From Nostoc sp. TCL240-02 (GTDB lineage Bacteria; Cyanobacteriota; Cyanobacteriia; Cyanobacteriales; Nostocaceae), in contig NZ_CP040094.1 in assembly GCF_013343235.1 (NCBI RefSeq), forward strand, positions 7,807,001 through 7,871,000: a stretch of 64,000 nt of DNA. Reading direction: 5' to 3'. Below are positions 1 to 7,744 of this stretch, piece by piece (the stretch's first letter is position 1; the number at the start of each line of letters is the position of its first letter). Position numbers and translations under genes: made by a program. A model generated the notes under the pieces. The model saw only the letters and a list, made by a program, of their open reading frames with translations. It was not told the DNA's origin and did no database searches.

Positions 1-370
1 CCGCATCGCCTAACATTTCTAAGGATTGTGCTGCTGCTTCCCGCACATAAAAATCTGAGCAGTCTAAACACGCAATTAAAGGTGATACTGCTTGGCGATC
101 GCCTAGTTTTCCCAAGGCTCTAGCTGCGTTACGTCGCAAAGGATACCCGCCTTCTGGTGTCCTGTCGGCTTCATCCTTTAAAGCTTTAATCAGTCCTGTA
201 ACCGCAGCTGGTTCACTTATGCGAAACCTACCCAACCACCAAGCAGCATAAAAGCGCAAGCCTAAATCGGCACTTTCAAGATTAGCGATCGCTTGTTCTA
301 CTGTTAAAGATCCACCGTCAACATAACCTGTCGCTGATAAATCTTCAAATTTCTGTGGACTGGAATTCAT
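1..370 (-). CDS. cpcE: Phycocyanin alpha lyase subunit CpcE, N-terminal part (cut by window edge)
   Basis: CpcE with CpcF forms the heterodimeric lyase that attaches phycocyanobilin to the alpha-84 cysteine of phycocyanin. The reverse strand reads openly from an ATG at 370 to the window edge (about 123 residues): MNSSPQKFEDLSATGYVDGG, then HEAT/PBS-lyase repeats including LGLRFYAAWWLGRFR, PLRRNAARALGKLGDRQAV and YVREAAAQSLEMLGD. The start shares one base with the cpcD stop (TAATG), so the two are translationally coupled. The last place in the cpc operon is the usual position of cpcE. The C-terminal half lies outside the window. A PecE-type paralogue is less likely because no pec genes are present. 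Confidence 0.9.
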   Translation of the reverse strand, partial: MNSSPQKFEDLSATGYVDGGSLTVEQAIANLESADLGLRFYAAWWLGRFRISEPAAVTGLIKALKDEADRTPEGGYPLRRNAARALGKLGDRQAVSPLIACLDCSDFYVREAAAQSLEMLGDA

Positions 371-627
371 TAGGAAGAAGGATGATCGCTTTGTTCGCTG
401 TTTGTTTTCGCCTCAGCGTTCAATGGTTGAATGCTGACTATTTTGCCACCTAAGCGAGTAATTCGCTGCATTTCCTGATTCATCCGGTTTTCAGGTACTG
501 TGATCAACACACTACCACTAGAACGAATTGGATAGTTGGTTTTGTCGGTTTCTTCGCTTTGGCGCAAACCTACAACTTCATACCGGAAGTTACGACTACT
601 AGTTCTGCCACTAATTTGTCCAAGCAT
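370..627 (-). CDS. cpcD: Phycobilisome rod-capping linker CpcD
   Basis: This small rod-terminating linker binds the distal end of phycocyanin rods and limits their length. The 85-residue protein is essentially one CpcD domain: LGQISGRTSSRNFRYEVVGL at the start, the strand SGSVLITVPENRMNQEMQRI, and the ending RLGGKIVSIQPL followed by a short polar tail. The same ending motif ([11 protein letters not shown]) closes the upstream 289-residue linker, as expected for shared CpcD domains. It lies between cpcC1 and cpcE. About 75 bp separate it from cpcC1; that gap contains short heptamer-like repeats (CATTAATCAATGACTAATGA) but no obvious terminator. Confidence 0.93.
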   Translation of the reverse strand: MLGQISGRTSSRNFRYEVVGLRQSEETDKTNYPIRSSGSVLITVPENRMNQEMQRITRLGGKIVSIQPLNAEAKTNSEQSDHPSS

Positions 628-702
628 AAATCACTTCCAAATTTTCAATTTTCAATTTTCAACAGTCATTAATCAATGACTAATGACTATTGACAAATGA
701 CA

Positions 703-1572
703 CTAAAGCGGTTTCACACTAGCTATTTTACCACCTTGTTTTACCACTCTCTGGAAGTAACTAGATAGTTCTTCATAAGGTATTACCACCGCTTGATTGA
801 CACGGCGGGTGCTAGGATATCCAGCACCAAAAACGCCTGCTACTTCAATGCGGTAGAGTCTGCCTTCTTTACCAAAAGTTCCTGCACCACCAAAAGTACT
901 GTTGGGGGTAACACCTTTTTCGGAAGGAACGTATGAAAAACCAGAAGAAGCACCAGATGGAGGAACAACAACAGATGCACTGTTGCGACCTAGTTCAACA
1001 GCAAGACGGGAAGACTTGCCTTTGAGTTGGGAAGTATCGCTACTGGCATAACCGCGATAAAGTTGGAATATGCGGCTGAATCCCACAGTTTTCTGTCCTG
1101 TTTGGGTGTTAAAGCCACGATAGTAAGGAACTATATTTTCACCAAAGCTAGATTGATACTCTGCCGAATCAATATAAGAATCGATATCGGCTTCATATCC
1201 TTTGTTTTGGTACAAGTCCAAGTGATAAACCACTTCAGACTCATCATAAGGGGCACGACCCAACAAATGTTTATAGTTCAGTTCGATAACGCGAGTTTGG
1301 AAATTGTCGTAGAAAAACTTGGTTTTGTACAGTTCTGATTTAGCAACTTGACGCACAAATTCTTGTACTGTATTTTTTCCATCGCGCAGGATAGATTCAG
1401 CACTTTCGAGGCGGTCAGATGCCAATATATAGTTGTTGCCCAACACCTGACGATATACCGCAGCAATTACTCTCTCTATATCTTCTTTACTTGCATTGGG
1501 ACGCAATTCTACAGGAGATTGGTCGCTAAAAGGTTCCGTTCCTAGACGGGACGCTGCTGTTGTAATAGCCAT
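703..1572 (-). CDS. cpcC1: Phycobilisome rod linker, CpcC1 type
   Basis: Rod linker polypeptide (289 residues, in the range of the 32-33 kDa class) that joins phycocyanin hexamers in the rod. The N-terminal pfam00427 linker domain covers about residues 20-180, with [37 protein letters not shown] and [13 protein letters not shown] CpcD domain occupies about the last 60 residues and ends [11 protein letters not shown]. It follows a second linker of the same architecture, the cpcC2-cpcC1-cpcD order known from Synechocystis. Assigning it to C1 rather than C2 rests on that order and on length, so it is an inference. Confidence 0.9.
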   Translation of the reverse strand: MAITTAASRLGTEPFSDQSPVELRPNASKEDIERVIAAVYRQVLGNNYILASDRLESAESILRDGKNTVQEFVRQVAKSELYKTKFFYDNFQTRVIELNYKHLLGRAPYDESEVVYHLDLYQNKGYEADIDSYIDSAEYQSSFGENIVPYYRGFNTQTGQKTVGFSRIFQLYRGYASSDTSQLKGKSSRLAVELGRNSASVVVPPSGASSGFSYVPSEKGVTPNSTFGGAGTFGKEGRLYRIEVAGVFGAGYPSTRRVNQAVVIPYEELSSYFQRVVKQGGKIASVKPL

Positions 1573-1594
1573 TGGTGAATTTTCCTTTTGTAAT

Positions 1595-1700
1595 TACTAA
1601 TTGGGGACTGGGGATTAGGGATAGGCTACTAGGTATTGGAAAAACTCTTTCCCACTCCTCAGTCCCCACTCCCCAGCCCCCAGTCCCCACTCCCCAGTCA
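1595..1700. repeat. Heptamer STRR tract between the two rod linker genes
   Basis: Degenerate 7-bp tandem units of the GGGGACT/GGGGATT type on one side (about 1602-1625) and the complementary AGTCCCC/ACTCCCC type on the other (about 1655-1698), so the tract can fold on itself. It fills the gap between two linker genes of one operon. Heptameric STRR sequences are characteristic of heterocystous cyanobacteria. A role in linker mRNA stability is possible but not shown. Confidence 0.75.
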
Positions 1701-1703
1701 TAT

Positions 1704-2516
1704 TTATACGGCAGTAATGCTAATAACTCTACTGCCTTTGCGATTCAACTGCTGCAATTTACTAGACAGTTGCTCGTAGGGTACGAGCAATTCCGCAGTC
1801 CCACGTCTTACTACAGTTGAATTTGGGGAAGCTGCTTGTAGCACTCTGATGCGGTATGTTTCCCCACGACCACCTGTAGAGAGACCGGTTAAGGCTCCAG
1901 CGGAGACTGGATAAATGGGTGAAGCTAAATTTTTAGCGACTTCCCAGGTTAGCCGCCCTTGTTTTTGTCCTTGGGCGCGATCGCTATTCGCATAACCCCG
2001 ATACAGTTGGAACAGTCGGCTATATCCAACGTTCTTTTGTCCTACTTGACTTTTAAAGCCTCGGTAGTAGGGCACAACATTTTCGCCAAAACTCTCTTGA
2101 TATTCTAATGAGTCAATGTAAGAGTTAATTTCAGCTTCGTAACCTTGTGAGTTATAAAGCTCAACATGATACGAAATCTCTGACTCATCTTCTGGGGCAC
2201 GCCCCAATAAATGCTTATAATTTAACTCGATAAACCTAGTTTGCGAGTTGGAGTGAAAAAACTTATCCCGATAAAGTTCTGATTGAGCAATGGCTTGCAC
2301 AAATCCCCGAACCGAGATTAAACCTTGCTGCAAAAGTGATTCTGCACTCTCCAGACGCTCTCCTTCTAAGAGGTATGCATTACCCAAAACCTGACGGTAA
2401 GCTGCCCGGATAACCACTGCCACATCTGCTTCAGTTCTATCGGGGCGTAGTTCTACAGGTGCTGAGTCTTCAAATGCTCCAATCCCTAGTCTTGCTGCTT
2501 GTCCCAAAGCTGCCAT
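1704..2516 (-). CDS. cpcC2: Phycobilisome rod linker, CpcC2 type
   Basis: Second rod linker, 270 residues, with the same two-domain layout as its neighbour: a pfam00427 domain ([58 protein letters not shown]) and a C-terminal CpcD domain ([15 protein letters not shown], then [20 protein letters not shown]). It is the first gene after cpcA, separated by a strong hairpin, so its transcript is probably less abundant than that of cpcBA. It arose by duplication with the neighbouring linker. Which copy sits proximal or distal in the rod cannot be read from sequence alone. Confidence 0.9.
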   Translation of the reverse strand: MAALGQAARLGIGAFEDSAPVELRPDRTEADVAVVIRAAYRQVLGNAYLLEGERLESAESLLQQGLISVRGFVQAIAQSELYRDKFFHSNSQTRFIELNYKHLLGRAPEDESEISYHVELYNSQGYEAEINSYIDSLEYQESFGENVVPYYRGFKSQVGQKNVGYSRLFQLYRGYANSDRAQGQKQGRLTWEVAKNLASPIYPVSAGALTGLSTGGRGETYRIRVLQAASPNSTVVRRGTAELLVPYEQLSSKLQQLNRKGSRVISITAV

Positions 2517-2605
2517 CCTTAAACCTCCTCAGTTTTAACTGCAAAACTGAAAACTTTTTAGAAAATTTTTTTCTAGTTTTTTAACAGTCTTTTGAAAATA
2601 AAACT

Positions 2606-2668
2606 GCCCGGAGAGGTAAGCAACTCATAGAACATCACTTGTCATAAGAGCTGATTTCCTCTCCGGGC
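2606..2668 (-). terminator. Attenuator/processing hairpin between cpcA and cpcC2
   Basis: The perfect 11-bp arms GCCCGGAGAGG (2606-2616) and CCTCTCCGGGC (658-668 of the same kilobase, i.e. 2658-2668) flank a loop of about 41 bases. In the transcribed (minus) direction the stem is followed by a T-rich stretch (AGTTTTATTTTC). Its position just downstream of cpcA fits the partial terminator or stabilising stem known between cpcBA and linker genes, which sets the high phycocyanin to linker ratio. Confidence 0.8.
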
Positions 2669-2680
2669 TAAAGAAACACT

Positions 2681-3172
2681 CTAGCTTAGAGTATTGATTA
2701 CATAGTCGATGTAGGAATTTGCTTCAACAGCAGGGTCGCCGCTTAGACCGTGGTTAGCTTTGATGTACTTGAGAGCTTCAATGTACCAGCTAGGAGATAG
2801 GTCAAAAGTGCGGTTGATTTCAGCCAAGCCAGAAATCAAGAAATCGTCCAAGGGGCCTGTACCACCAACAACTAAAGCGTATGTGATAATCCGCAAGTAG
2901 TAGCCAACATCACGAACACACTTGCCTTTACCGCGTGCATCAGACGCGAAGTTGGGACCTTGTTGTTGAGTGGTGTAAGGGAACTTGTTATATACTGCTT
3001 GAGCAGCACCTTCGGTCAAGCGTTGAGCATTAGCGCTCAATGCTTTTGCTGCTTGTAAGCTAGCTGGTGCTTGACGGAAGCGGCCAAAAGCAACTTGAAT
3101 TTCGGTGCTGCTGAGGTAACGACCTTGAGAGTCAGCCGATGCAATTGCTTCAGTTAGAGGTGTTTTTGTCAT
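2681..3172 (-). CDS. cpcA: C-phycocyanin alpha subunit
   Basis: Alpha chain of phycocyanin, 163 residues, a globin-fold light-harvesting protein carrying one phycocyanobilin. It begins [20 protein letters not shown]. The chromophore site is [20 protein letters not shown], in which the Cys is the alpha-84 attachment site served by CpcE/F. The length matches the 162-163 residues usual for the family. It lies about 90 bp downstream of cpcB, the invariant order, and is followed by a hairpin. Confidence 0.97.
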   Translation of the reverse strand: MTKTPLTEAIASADSQGRYLSSTEIQVAFGRFRQAPASLQAAKALSANAQRLTEGAAQAVYNKFPYTTQQQGPNFASDARGKGKCVRDVGYYLRIITYALVVGGTGPLDDFLISGLAEINRTFDLSPSWYIEALKYIKANHGLSGDPAVEANSYIDYVINTLS

Positions 3173-3261
3173 TTTTGGTATTTCCCTTTTACAAACTTTT
3201 GGTTGAAATTTTGTTTTGTCCTAATGGACAATTACCTCAGTCAATAGCAGCAATATTTGCC

Positions 3262-3783
3262 TTAAGCTACTGCTGAAGCAGCACGATCAAAATAGCTAGC
3301 AATTTCAGCTGATAAAGCGCTGCAATCGCCTCTGGTGATGTTGTTTGTATCGTTGACAATTGCTAGGGAAGCTGCTTTCAGCTTTTGAATACCAACAGCA
3401 ACTGAAGCTCCTGGGGTTCCCAATGCCAAGTAGGTTTCACGCAAGCCGTTGAGGGCACGATCATCTAACACACTGGAATCGCCAGCGAAGATTGCGTATG
3501 TGATGTAGCGAAGAATGATGTCCAAGTCTCTGATGCAAGCAGCAGCGCGACGGCTGGTGTAAGCATTACCACCGGGAGTGATCAATTGGGGTTGTTCTGC
3601 CCACAAATCACGAGCCGCAGCAGCAACAAGAGCGGAAGCATTGCTGGTAATACGGTTAACAGCATCTGCACGCTTGTTACCATCTTTGACTAGTTCACTC
3701 AATGCATCCAATTGTGCATCGGAGAGGTATTCCCCACGTGTATCAGCTTGGGAAACTACTTTTGCAAATGCATCTAAAACCAT
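3262..3783 (-). CDS. cpcB: C-phycocyanin beta subunit
   Basis: Beta chain of phycocyanin, 173 residues (family usually 172-173). It begins [20 protein letters not shown]. Two chromophore cysteines are visible: [20 protein letters not shown] (beta-84 equivalent) and [19 protein letters not shown] (beta-155 equivalent). A site for the conserved N-methylated asparagine ([14 protein letters not shown]) is present. It is the first gene of the operon. On the transcribed strand a good ribosome-binding site (AGGAGA) lies about 10 bases before the ATG. Confidence 0.97.
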   Translation of the reverse strand: MVLDAFAKVVSQADTRGEYLSDAQLDALSELVKDGNKRADAVNRITSNASALVAAAARDLWAEQPQLITPGGNAYTSRRAAACIRDLDIILRYITYAIFAGDSSVLDDRALNGLRETYLALGTPGASVAVGIQKLKAASLAIVNDTNNITRGDCSALSAEIASYFDRAASAVA

Positions 3784-4123
3784 TGCGTTAAATCTCCTAC
3801 TTTGCTTGGTTAAGAATAATTGGACTCAAAACTGAATGGTCCAGCTTTTTTTGATGTCAGCACTGCCTGACGAGTTACGAAAGGTCTAAAACAGACATCC
3901 ACGAAATAAGTTTACGATCTCCAGGCTTTCAGATTAAAACTTTTGTTAAAAAACTTCAAACTTCTATGAACGACTGGAAAACCTGATTAAGATGTTGTTT
4001 TTTACTTCCAAGTTCTCTTTATACAATGCTGCCGCATCATTATTTATTACAAATTATTGTCATGTTTGTTAATTTCGTTTACATAACTTTACATTCAGGT
4101 TAGCTTCTCGGCACTCTAAATAA
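3784..4123 (-). promoter_or_regulatory. Long 5' leader and promoter region of the cpc operon
   Basis: About 340 bp upstream of cpcB with no convincing gene. On the minus strand it is very AT-rich around 4020-4110 and contains TATAAA-like and TAATAAATAAT-like stretches that could serve as -10 elements, but no single promoter can be assigned by eye. cpc operons usually have long leaders, and this region fits that. The Shine-Dalgarno sequence sits immediately before cpcB. Confidence 0.55.
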
Positions 4124-4471
4124 ATGCTGGAAATTTTTTCAGGGAAATCCCTTAAAGAATGCGTAGGCGTAGTCCGCCCCAAGTATTGCATTTTTAACTT
4201 TTGTAGTATTTGCTACTTGGCATCTCCTGCCAAGGGCATACAGCATATTTACGGCTGCACTGTATCGATACAAGGTAATAAATGCAATTTCTTCGCGTCT
4301 CTGCTCTCAACTTTGTATAAAGAAAAAAGACTTGATTTTAGAGAATTTTTCATGATACTCTGTGTTCAACAAAAACTACGGCTTTTCGATAGGATTATCG
4401 TAGTTTTGAGTTACACACTATTGCCTGTAATTTTGCAAACTTGTGGTTAATGGTAACGGAAATCACCTCCT
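4124..4471. other. Gene-free stretch upstream of the methyltransferase
   Basis: This stretch has an open frame of 108 codons but the product is compositionally odd and matches nothing I recognise, so I do not call a gene. It contains an SDR-like fragment (GCGTAGGCGTAGTCCGCCCC, about 4159-4178). A Shine-Dalgarno-like AATCACCTCCT on the wrong strand is ignored. The promoter of the methyltransferase should lie in the last 100 bp. Confidence 0.4.
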
Positions 4472-5128
4472 ATGGTAAAAGACTGGTTTGAGTGGCACGA
4501 CCTCTACAAGAACGAACCAAAATTGCAACAACGCTTGCAAATTGTGCAAGAATACATTTCCCATAGCTTGAATTTGTCCCAACCAGGGTTAATCCGTGTA
4601 GTTAGTGTTTGCGCGGGCGATGGACGAGATTTGCTAGGAACGCTATCAAATCACCCACGAGCAAAAGATGTTTATGCCCGACTCGTAGAGCTAAATCCAC
4701 ACCTAGTTGAACGTGGACAACAAACAATAGAATCCTTGGGTTTGACAAAACAAATTGAGTTTATCAATGGTGATGCAACTCTCTCCTCTAACTATGTAGA
4801 AGCAGTGCCAGCAGACATTGTGATTGTCTGTGGTGTATTCGGCAATCTTGCAGATGAAGCTGAACTAAATCGCTTGCTAGCGAACCTGAGTTTTCTGAGC
4901 AAACAAGGTGCTTTTGTAATTTGGACTCGTGGACACTCTAACGGTATTCCCCATTCTGAGACTGTGCGTAAATTTTTCCGTGAATATGGATTTGAAGAAG
5001 TGAACTTCAAACTCACCGCAACCGGAGACATGGGAGTAGGTATTCATCGTTACCTTGGTGAAAGTTTAGCTGCACCCAAAGAACAACAGTTTTTCGCGTT
5101 TACTGGTGTTCCAAGTAAAGCCAGGTAA
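4472..5128 (+). CDS. Class I SAM-dependent methyltransferase of unknown substrate
   Basis: Protein of 218 residues with a Rossmann methyltransferase core. Motif I is VVSVCAGDGRDLLG (about residues 47-60), an acidic residue ends strand 2 (YARLVELNP), motif II-like FINGDAT follows, and strand 4 is DIVIVCGVFGNLAD. Later elements are GAFVIWTRGHS and the C-terminal FREYGFEEVNFKL. It resembles a family of putative methyltransferases common in cyanobacteria and actinobacteria whose substrate I cannot name. It has no close operon partner, being divergent from the cpc operon. Its TAA stop (5126-5128) is also the left target duplication of a MITE. Confidence 0.8.
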   Translation: MVKDWFEWHDLYKNEPKLQQRLQIVQEYISHSLNLSQPGLIRVVSVCAGDGRDLLGTLSNHPRAKDVYARLVELNPHLVERGQQTIESLGLTKQIEFINGDATLSSNYVEAVPADIVIVCGVFGNLADEAELNRLLANLSFLSKQGAFVIWTRGHSNGIPHSETVRKFFREYGFEEVNFKLTATGDMGVGIHRYLGESLAAPKEQQFFAFTGVPSKAR

Positions 5129-5245
5129 AGGACTTCCAACTAAAAAAATATCCTATCGCTGTGTAGGCAGGGGAGCAGGGGGCAGGGAGAGAAAGAAAAT
5201 ATATATTATCTGATTAAATTGGATAATTTATTTTCTGGAAATCTC
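5129..5245. mobile_element. 117-bp MITE flanked by TAA target duplications (copy A)
   Basis: Left end AGGACTTCCAACTAAA, right end (reverse-complemented) GAGATTTCCAGAAAATAAA, continuing into ATATCC/ATTATCC on both arms. TAA lies on both sides (5126-5128 and 5246-5248). The centre holds a G-rich STRR-like segment (GGGGAGCAGGGGGCAGGG). The ends match the element at 12363-12487. No transposase is inside, so it is non-autonomous. TAA duplication would fit an IS5-type (TNA) transposase, which is an inference. Confidence 0.8.
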
Positions 5246-5248
5246 TAA

Positions 5249-5624
5249 ATTAAGTGGATAGTGATTGAAAAGATTGATAAAATTCAGCGCTAGGCTGTTT
5301 TTAAATATTTGTTATTATTCACATTCTGTAACAGTTAAAGTCCACTTGAGTGGATTGAAATTTTCCCTAACATACAAACTCTAGTATGATTTCCGCAATA
5401 GTAAATACAGTAGGGGCAATTCATGAATAGCCCCTACCAGGAGATCAGGGTTTTGTATTGTTTGTGTAAGCCCTATCTCAGCATCTATGTCATTAAAAGG
5501 ACTTGAGCTATTAGCCTTGGAATAAATTCCAAGGCGGGTTGACAAGGAAGCGAGAGATAAAAAAGATAGGCGTGAAAACAAGGTTTTTAAATATGGGGTT
5601 CCTTTTCCCCTTGTCCACTGATTA
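5249..5624. repeat. Gene-free region with small palindromic repeats
   Basis: About 375 bp between the MITE and the hpnH stop codon. It contains a near-perfect palindrome starting GTAGGGGCAATTCATG and ending GCCCCTAC (about 5410-5437), a common cyanobacterial dispersed palindrome, and a second one, CCTTGGAATAAATTCCAAGG (about 5515-5534). Either could act as a weak terminator for hpnH. I see no gene. Confidence 0.6.
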
Positions 5625-6644
5625 TTAATTCCTACCAAACACACTGCCAAGGGCACGCGCCATATTTTGCGGTTGCATTGCATCCATTGCGGCAGTGGGT
5701 TCGTAGCCGCAGTGAACCATACAATCAGCACACTTGGGATTACCACTCTTCTGGCCGTATTGACTCCAATCAGTTTGTGCCAGTAATTCCTTGAAGGTAG
5801 AGTAATAACCTTCGTTCAGCAGATAACAAGGTTTTTGCCAACCGAGAACACTATAACTAGGGCTACCCCAAGGCGTGCATTCGTAGTCTTTCTCACCAAT
5901 GAGAAAATCTAGGAACAAGGGATTGTGATTGAAGTTCCAGTTTTTTTCACCACTTTTGTAGGGAGCCAGAATTTGCCGGAAGAGGGTGCGGGTTTGTTCG
6001 CGGTGGAGAAAATGATCTTGATCTGGTGCCCACTCGTAACTGTAGCCGGGAGAAATCATCATCCCGTCAGTATTTAGGGTTTCCAGAAAGTCGAAGAACT
6101 CTTGCATATCTTGGGGTTTAGTACCCTCAAAGATAGTTGTGTTAGTAGTGACACGAAAACCTTTAGCTTTAGCGGCGCGGATGGCTTTGACGGCAATATC
6201 AAAAACACCTTGGCGGTCTACACAATGATCGTGTAACTCGCGCATTCCATCTAAATGCACGCTAAAAGTCAGGTAAGGTGAAGGTTGAAACTTATCCAGG
6301 CTCTTTTCTAACAACAAACCATTGGTACACAAGTAAATATATTTCTTGCGCTCAATTAATCCTTGAACAATTTCATCAATCTGGGGGTGTAGCAGAGGTT
6401 CTCCTCCAGGAATTGAGACAACTGGTGCGCCGCACTCTTCCACTGCGGTAAAGCACTGTTCTGGGGTGAGATTTTGCTTTAATATTTCCTTGGGATGTTG
6501 GATTTTACCACAACCAGTACAGGCTAGATTACAACGAAAAAGAGGTTCCAACATCAATACTAAGGGGAAGCGTTTACGTCCTTTCAAACGCTGAGTAACC
6601 AAATACTTCCCGATATCCATAGCTTGTTGTATATTAACTGCCAT
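5625..6644 (-). CDS. hpnH: Adenosyl-hopene transferase HpnH (radical SAM)
   Basis: HpnH joins a 5'-deoxyadenosyl group to hopene (diploptene) to make adenosylhopane, the first step of hopanoid side-chain elongation. The 339-residue protein has the radical SAM cluster motif CNLACTGC (Cys spacing 3 and 2, about residues 38-45), the SAM-binding [11 protein letters not shown], and the C-terminal DUF3463-like part with [12 protein letters not shown]. Its start [20 protein letters not shown] is typical. The next gene upstream, hpnA, lies about 117 bp away on the same strand, and hpnG lies in the divergent pair, so the pathway context is strong. Confidence 0.95.
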   Translation of the reverse strand: MAVNIQQAMDIGKYLVTQRLKGRKRFPLVLMLEPLFRCNLACTGCGKIQHPKEILKQNLTPEQCFTAVEECGAPVVSIPGGEPLLHPQIDEIVQGLIERKKYIYLCTNGLLLEKSLDKFQPSPYLTFSVHLDGMRELHDHCVDRQGVFDIAVKAIRAAKAKGFRVTTNTTIFEGTKPQDMQEFFDFLETLNTDGMMISPGYSYEWAPDQDHFLHREQTRTLFRQILAPYKSGEKNWNFNHNPLFLDFLIGEKDYECTPWGSPSYSVLGWQKPCYLLNEGYYSTFKELLAQTDWSQYGQKSGNPKCADCMVHCGYEPTAAMDAMQPQNMARALGSVFGRN

Positions 6645-6760
6645 TGTTGCGATCGCTCCTCTTTGATAAAAACACCACAGGAAAACATAAAACCTTCTTA
6701 GGGGCGCAAGGTCTTGCGCCCTTACTGTCTATTGCATCCACACATAAATCGCTATATTTT

Positions 6761-7744
6761 TCATTTGACATAGCCCTGAGCAACAAACCAATCCACAGCA
6801 TCTTTGAGTGCTGCTTTCAGCGAAGATTGAGGTAGACCCAACTCTCGTACAGCCTTTGCAGCATTGTAATACATTGGTTGTTTTGCCATCCGAACGCCAT
6901 CCAATGGCACTGAGGGCGATTTTCCCAAGGGTGCGAGAATATTTTCATCAACCCAGGCAGCAGTAAAGGGCAACCAAGCGGGTACTGTGCGTTGAGGTGC
7001 GATCAAACCTGTGATATCGGCAAGTTGTTCGAGTAGTTCTTTGAGACTTAGATTTTGATGACCTAAGATATAGCGATCGCCTGACTTACCCCGTTGCAAG
7101 GCCAGTAAATGCCCCCAGGCCACATCTCGCACATCGATAAAATTAAGACCAGTATCCAAGTAAAAGGGCATTTGCCTTCGTAAAAACCGTAAAATTATAT
7201 CACCTGTGGGGGTAGGTTTGATATCCAACGATCCAATGGGGCTGCTTGGGTTGACTATAACGATCTCTTGACCTGTGGCAACTGCTTGCATCGCTTCTTG
7301 TTCAGCCAGAAACTTAGACTTTTTGTAGTTACCTACCAACTTTTCTAGGGGACTCTGATGTGTTTCATCGACGACTTGACCAGATGATCCTACCCCAATT
7401 GCTGCCACTGAACTGGTGTAAACGGTACGTTCAATACCGGCTTTATTAGCTGCTACCAAGACATTTCGCGTACCCAGAACATTATTATGGTGGAGTAAGT
7501 CTCGGTCTGTTTGCCACAGAGAATAATGGGCTGCGACATGAAATAGATATTGACAACCTATCATTTGTTGCCAGAGATTTGGATCGTTCAAATCGCCTTT
7601 GACAATTTCTACCTCCAAACTGCGTAGATTCTCCAAATTGCTACTTGAGCGTACCAGCGCTTTGACTGTGTAACCCTCTTTTAGTAACAACTGTACCAAG
7701 TGGGCACCAATAAAACCTGTACCCCCCGTGACAAAAACTTGCAT
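6761..7744 (-). CDS. hpnA: Hopanoid-associated NAD-dependent epimerase/dehydratase HpnA
   Basis: Extended short-chain dehydrogenase/epimerase family protein found in hopanoid loci; its exact reaction is not settled. The protein (327 residues from the ATG at 7744) starts MQVFVTGGTGFIGAHLVQLL, the glycine-rich NAD(P) site. It shows VYTSSVAAIG and the downstream YKKSKFLAEQEA, which supplies the Tyr/Lys pair of the YxxxK type. I chose MQVF as start because a longer frame would overlap the upstream gene by 36 bp, whereas this ATG shares one base with its TGA stop (TGATG), the usual coupled arrangement. It thus forms an operon with the RND transporter. Confidence 0.88.
   Translation of the reverse strand: MQVFVTGGTGFIGAHLVQLLLKEGYTVKALVRSSSNLENLRSLEVEIVKGDLNDPNLWQQMIGCQYLFHVAAHYSLWQTDRDLLHHNNVLGTRNVLVAANKAGIERTVYTSSVAAIGVGSSGQVVDETHQSPLEKLVGNYKKSKFLAEQEAMQAVATGQEIVIVNPSSPIGSLDIKPTPTGDIILRFLRRQMPFYLDTGLNFIDVRDVAWGHLLALQRGKSGDRYILGHQNLSLKELLEQLADITGLIAPQRTVPAWLPFTAAWVDENILAPLGKSPSVPLDGVRMAKQPMYYNAAKAVRELGLPQSSLKAALKDAVDWFVAQGYVK

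Noticed and set aside
4124..4450. A 108-codon plus-strand open frame between cpcB and the methyltransferase gene
   Set aside because: Its composition is odd, it covers an SDR fragment, and I see no ribosome-binding site or family match.
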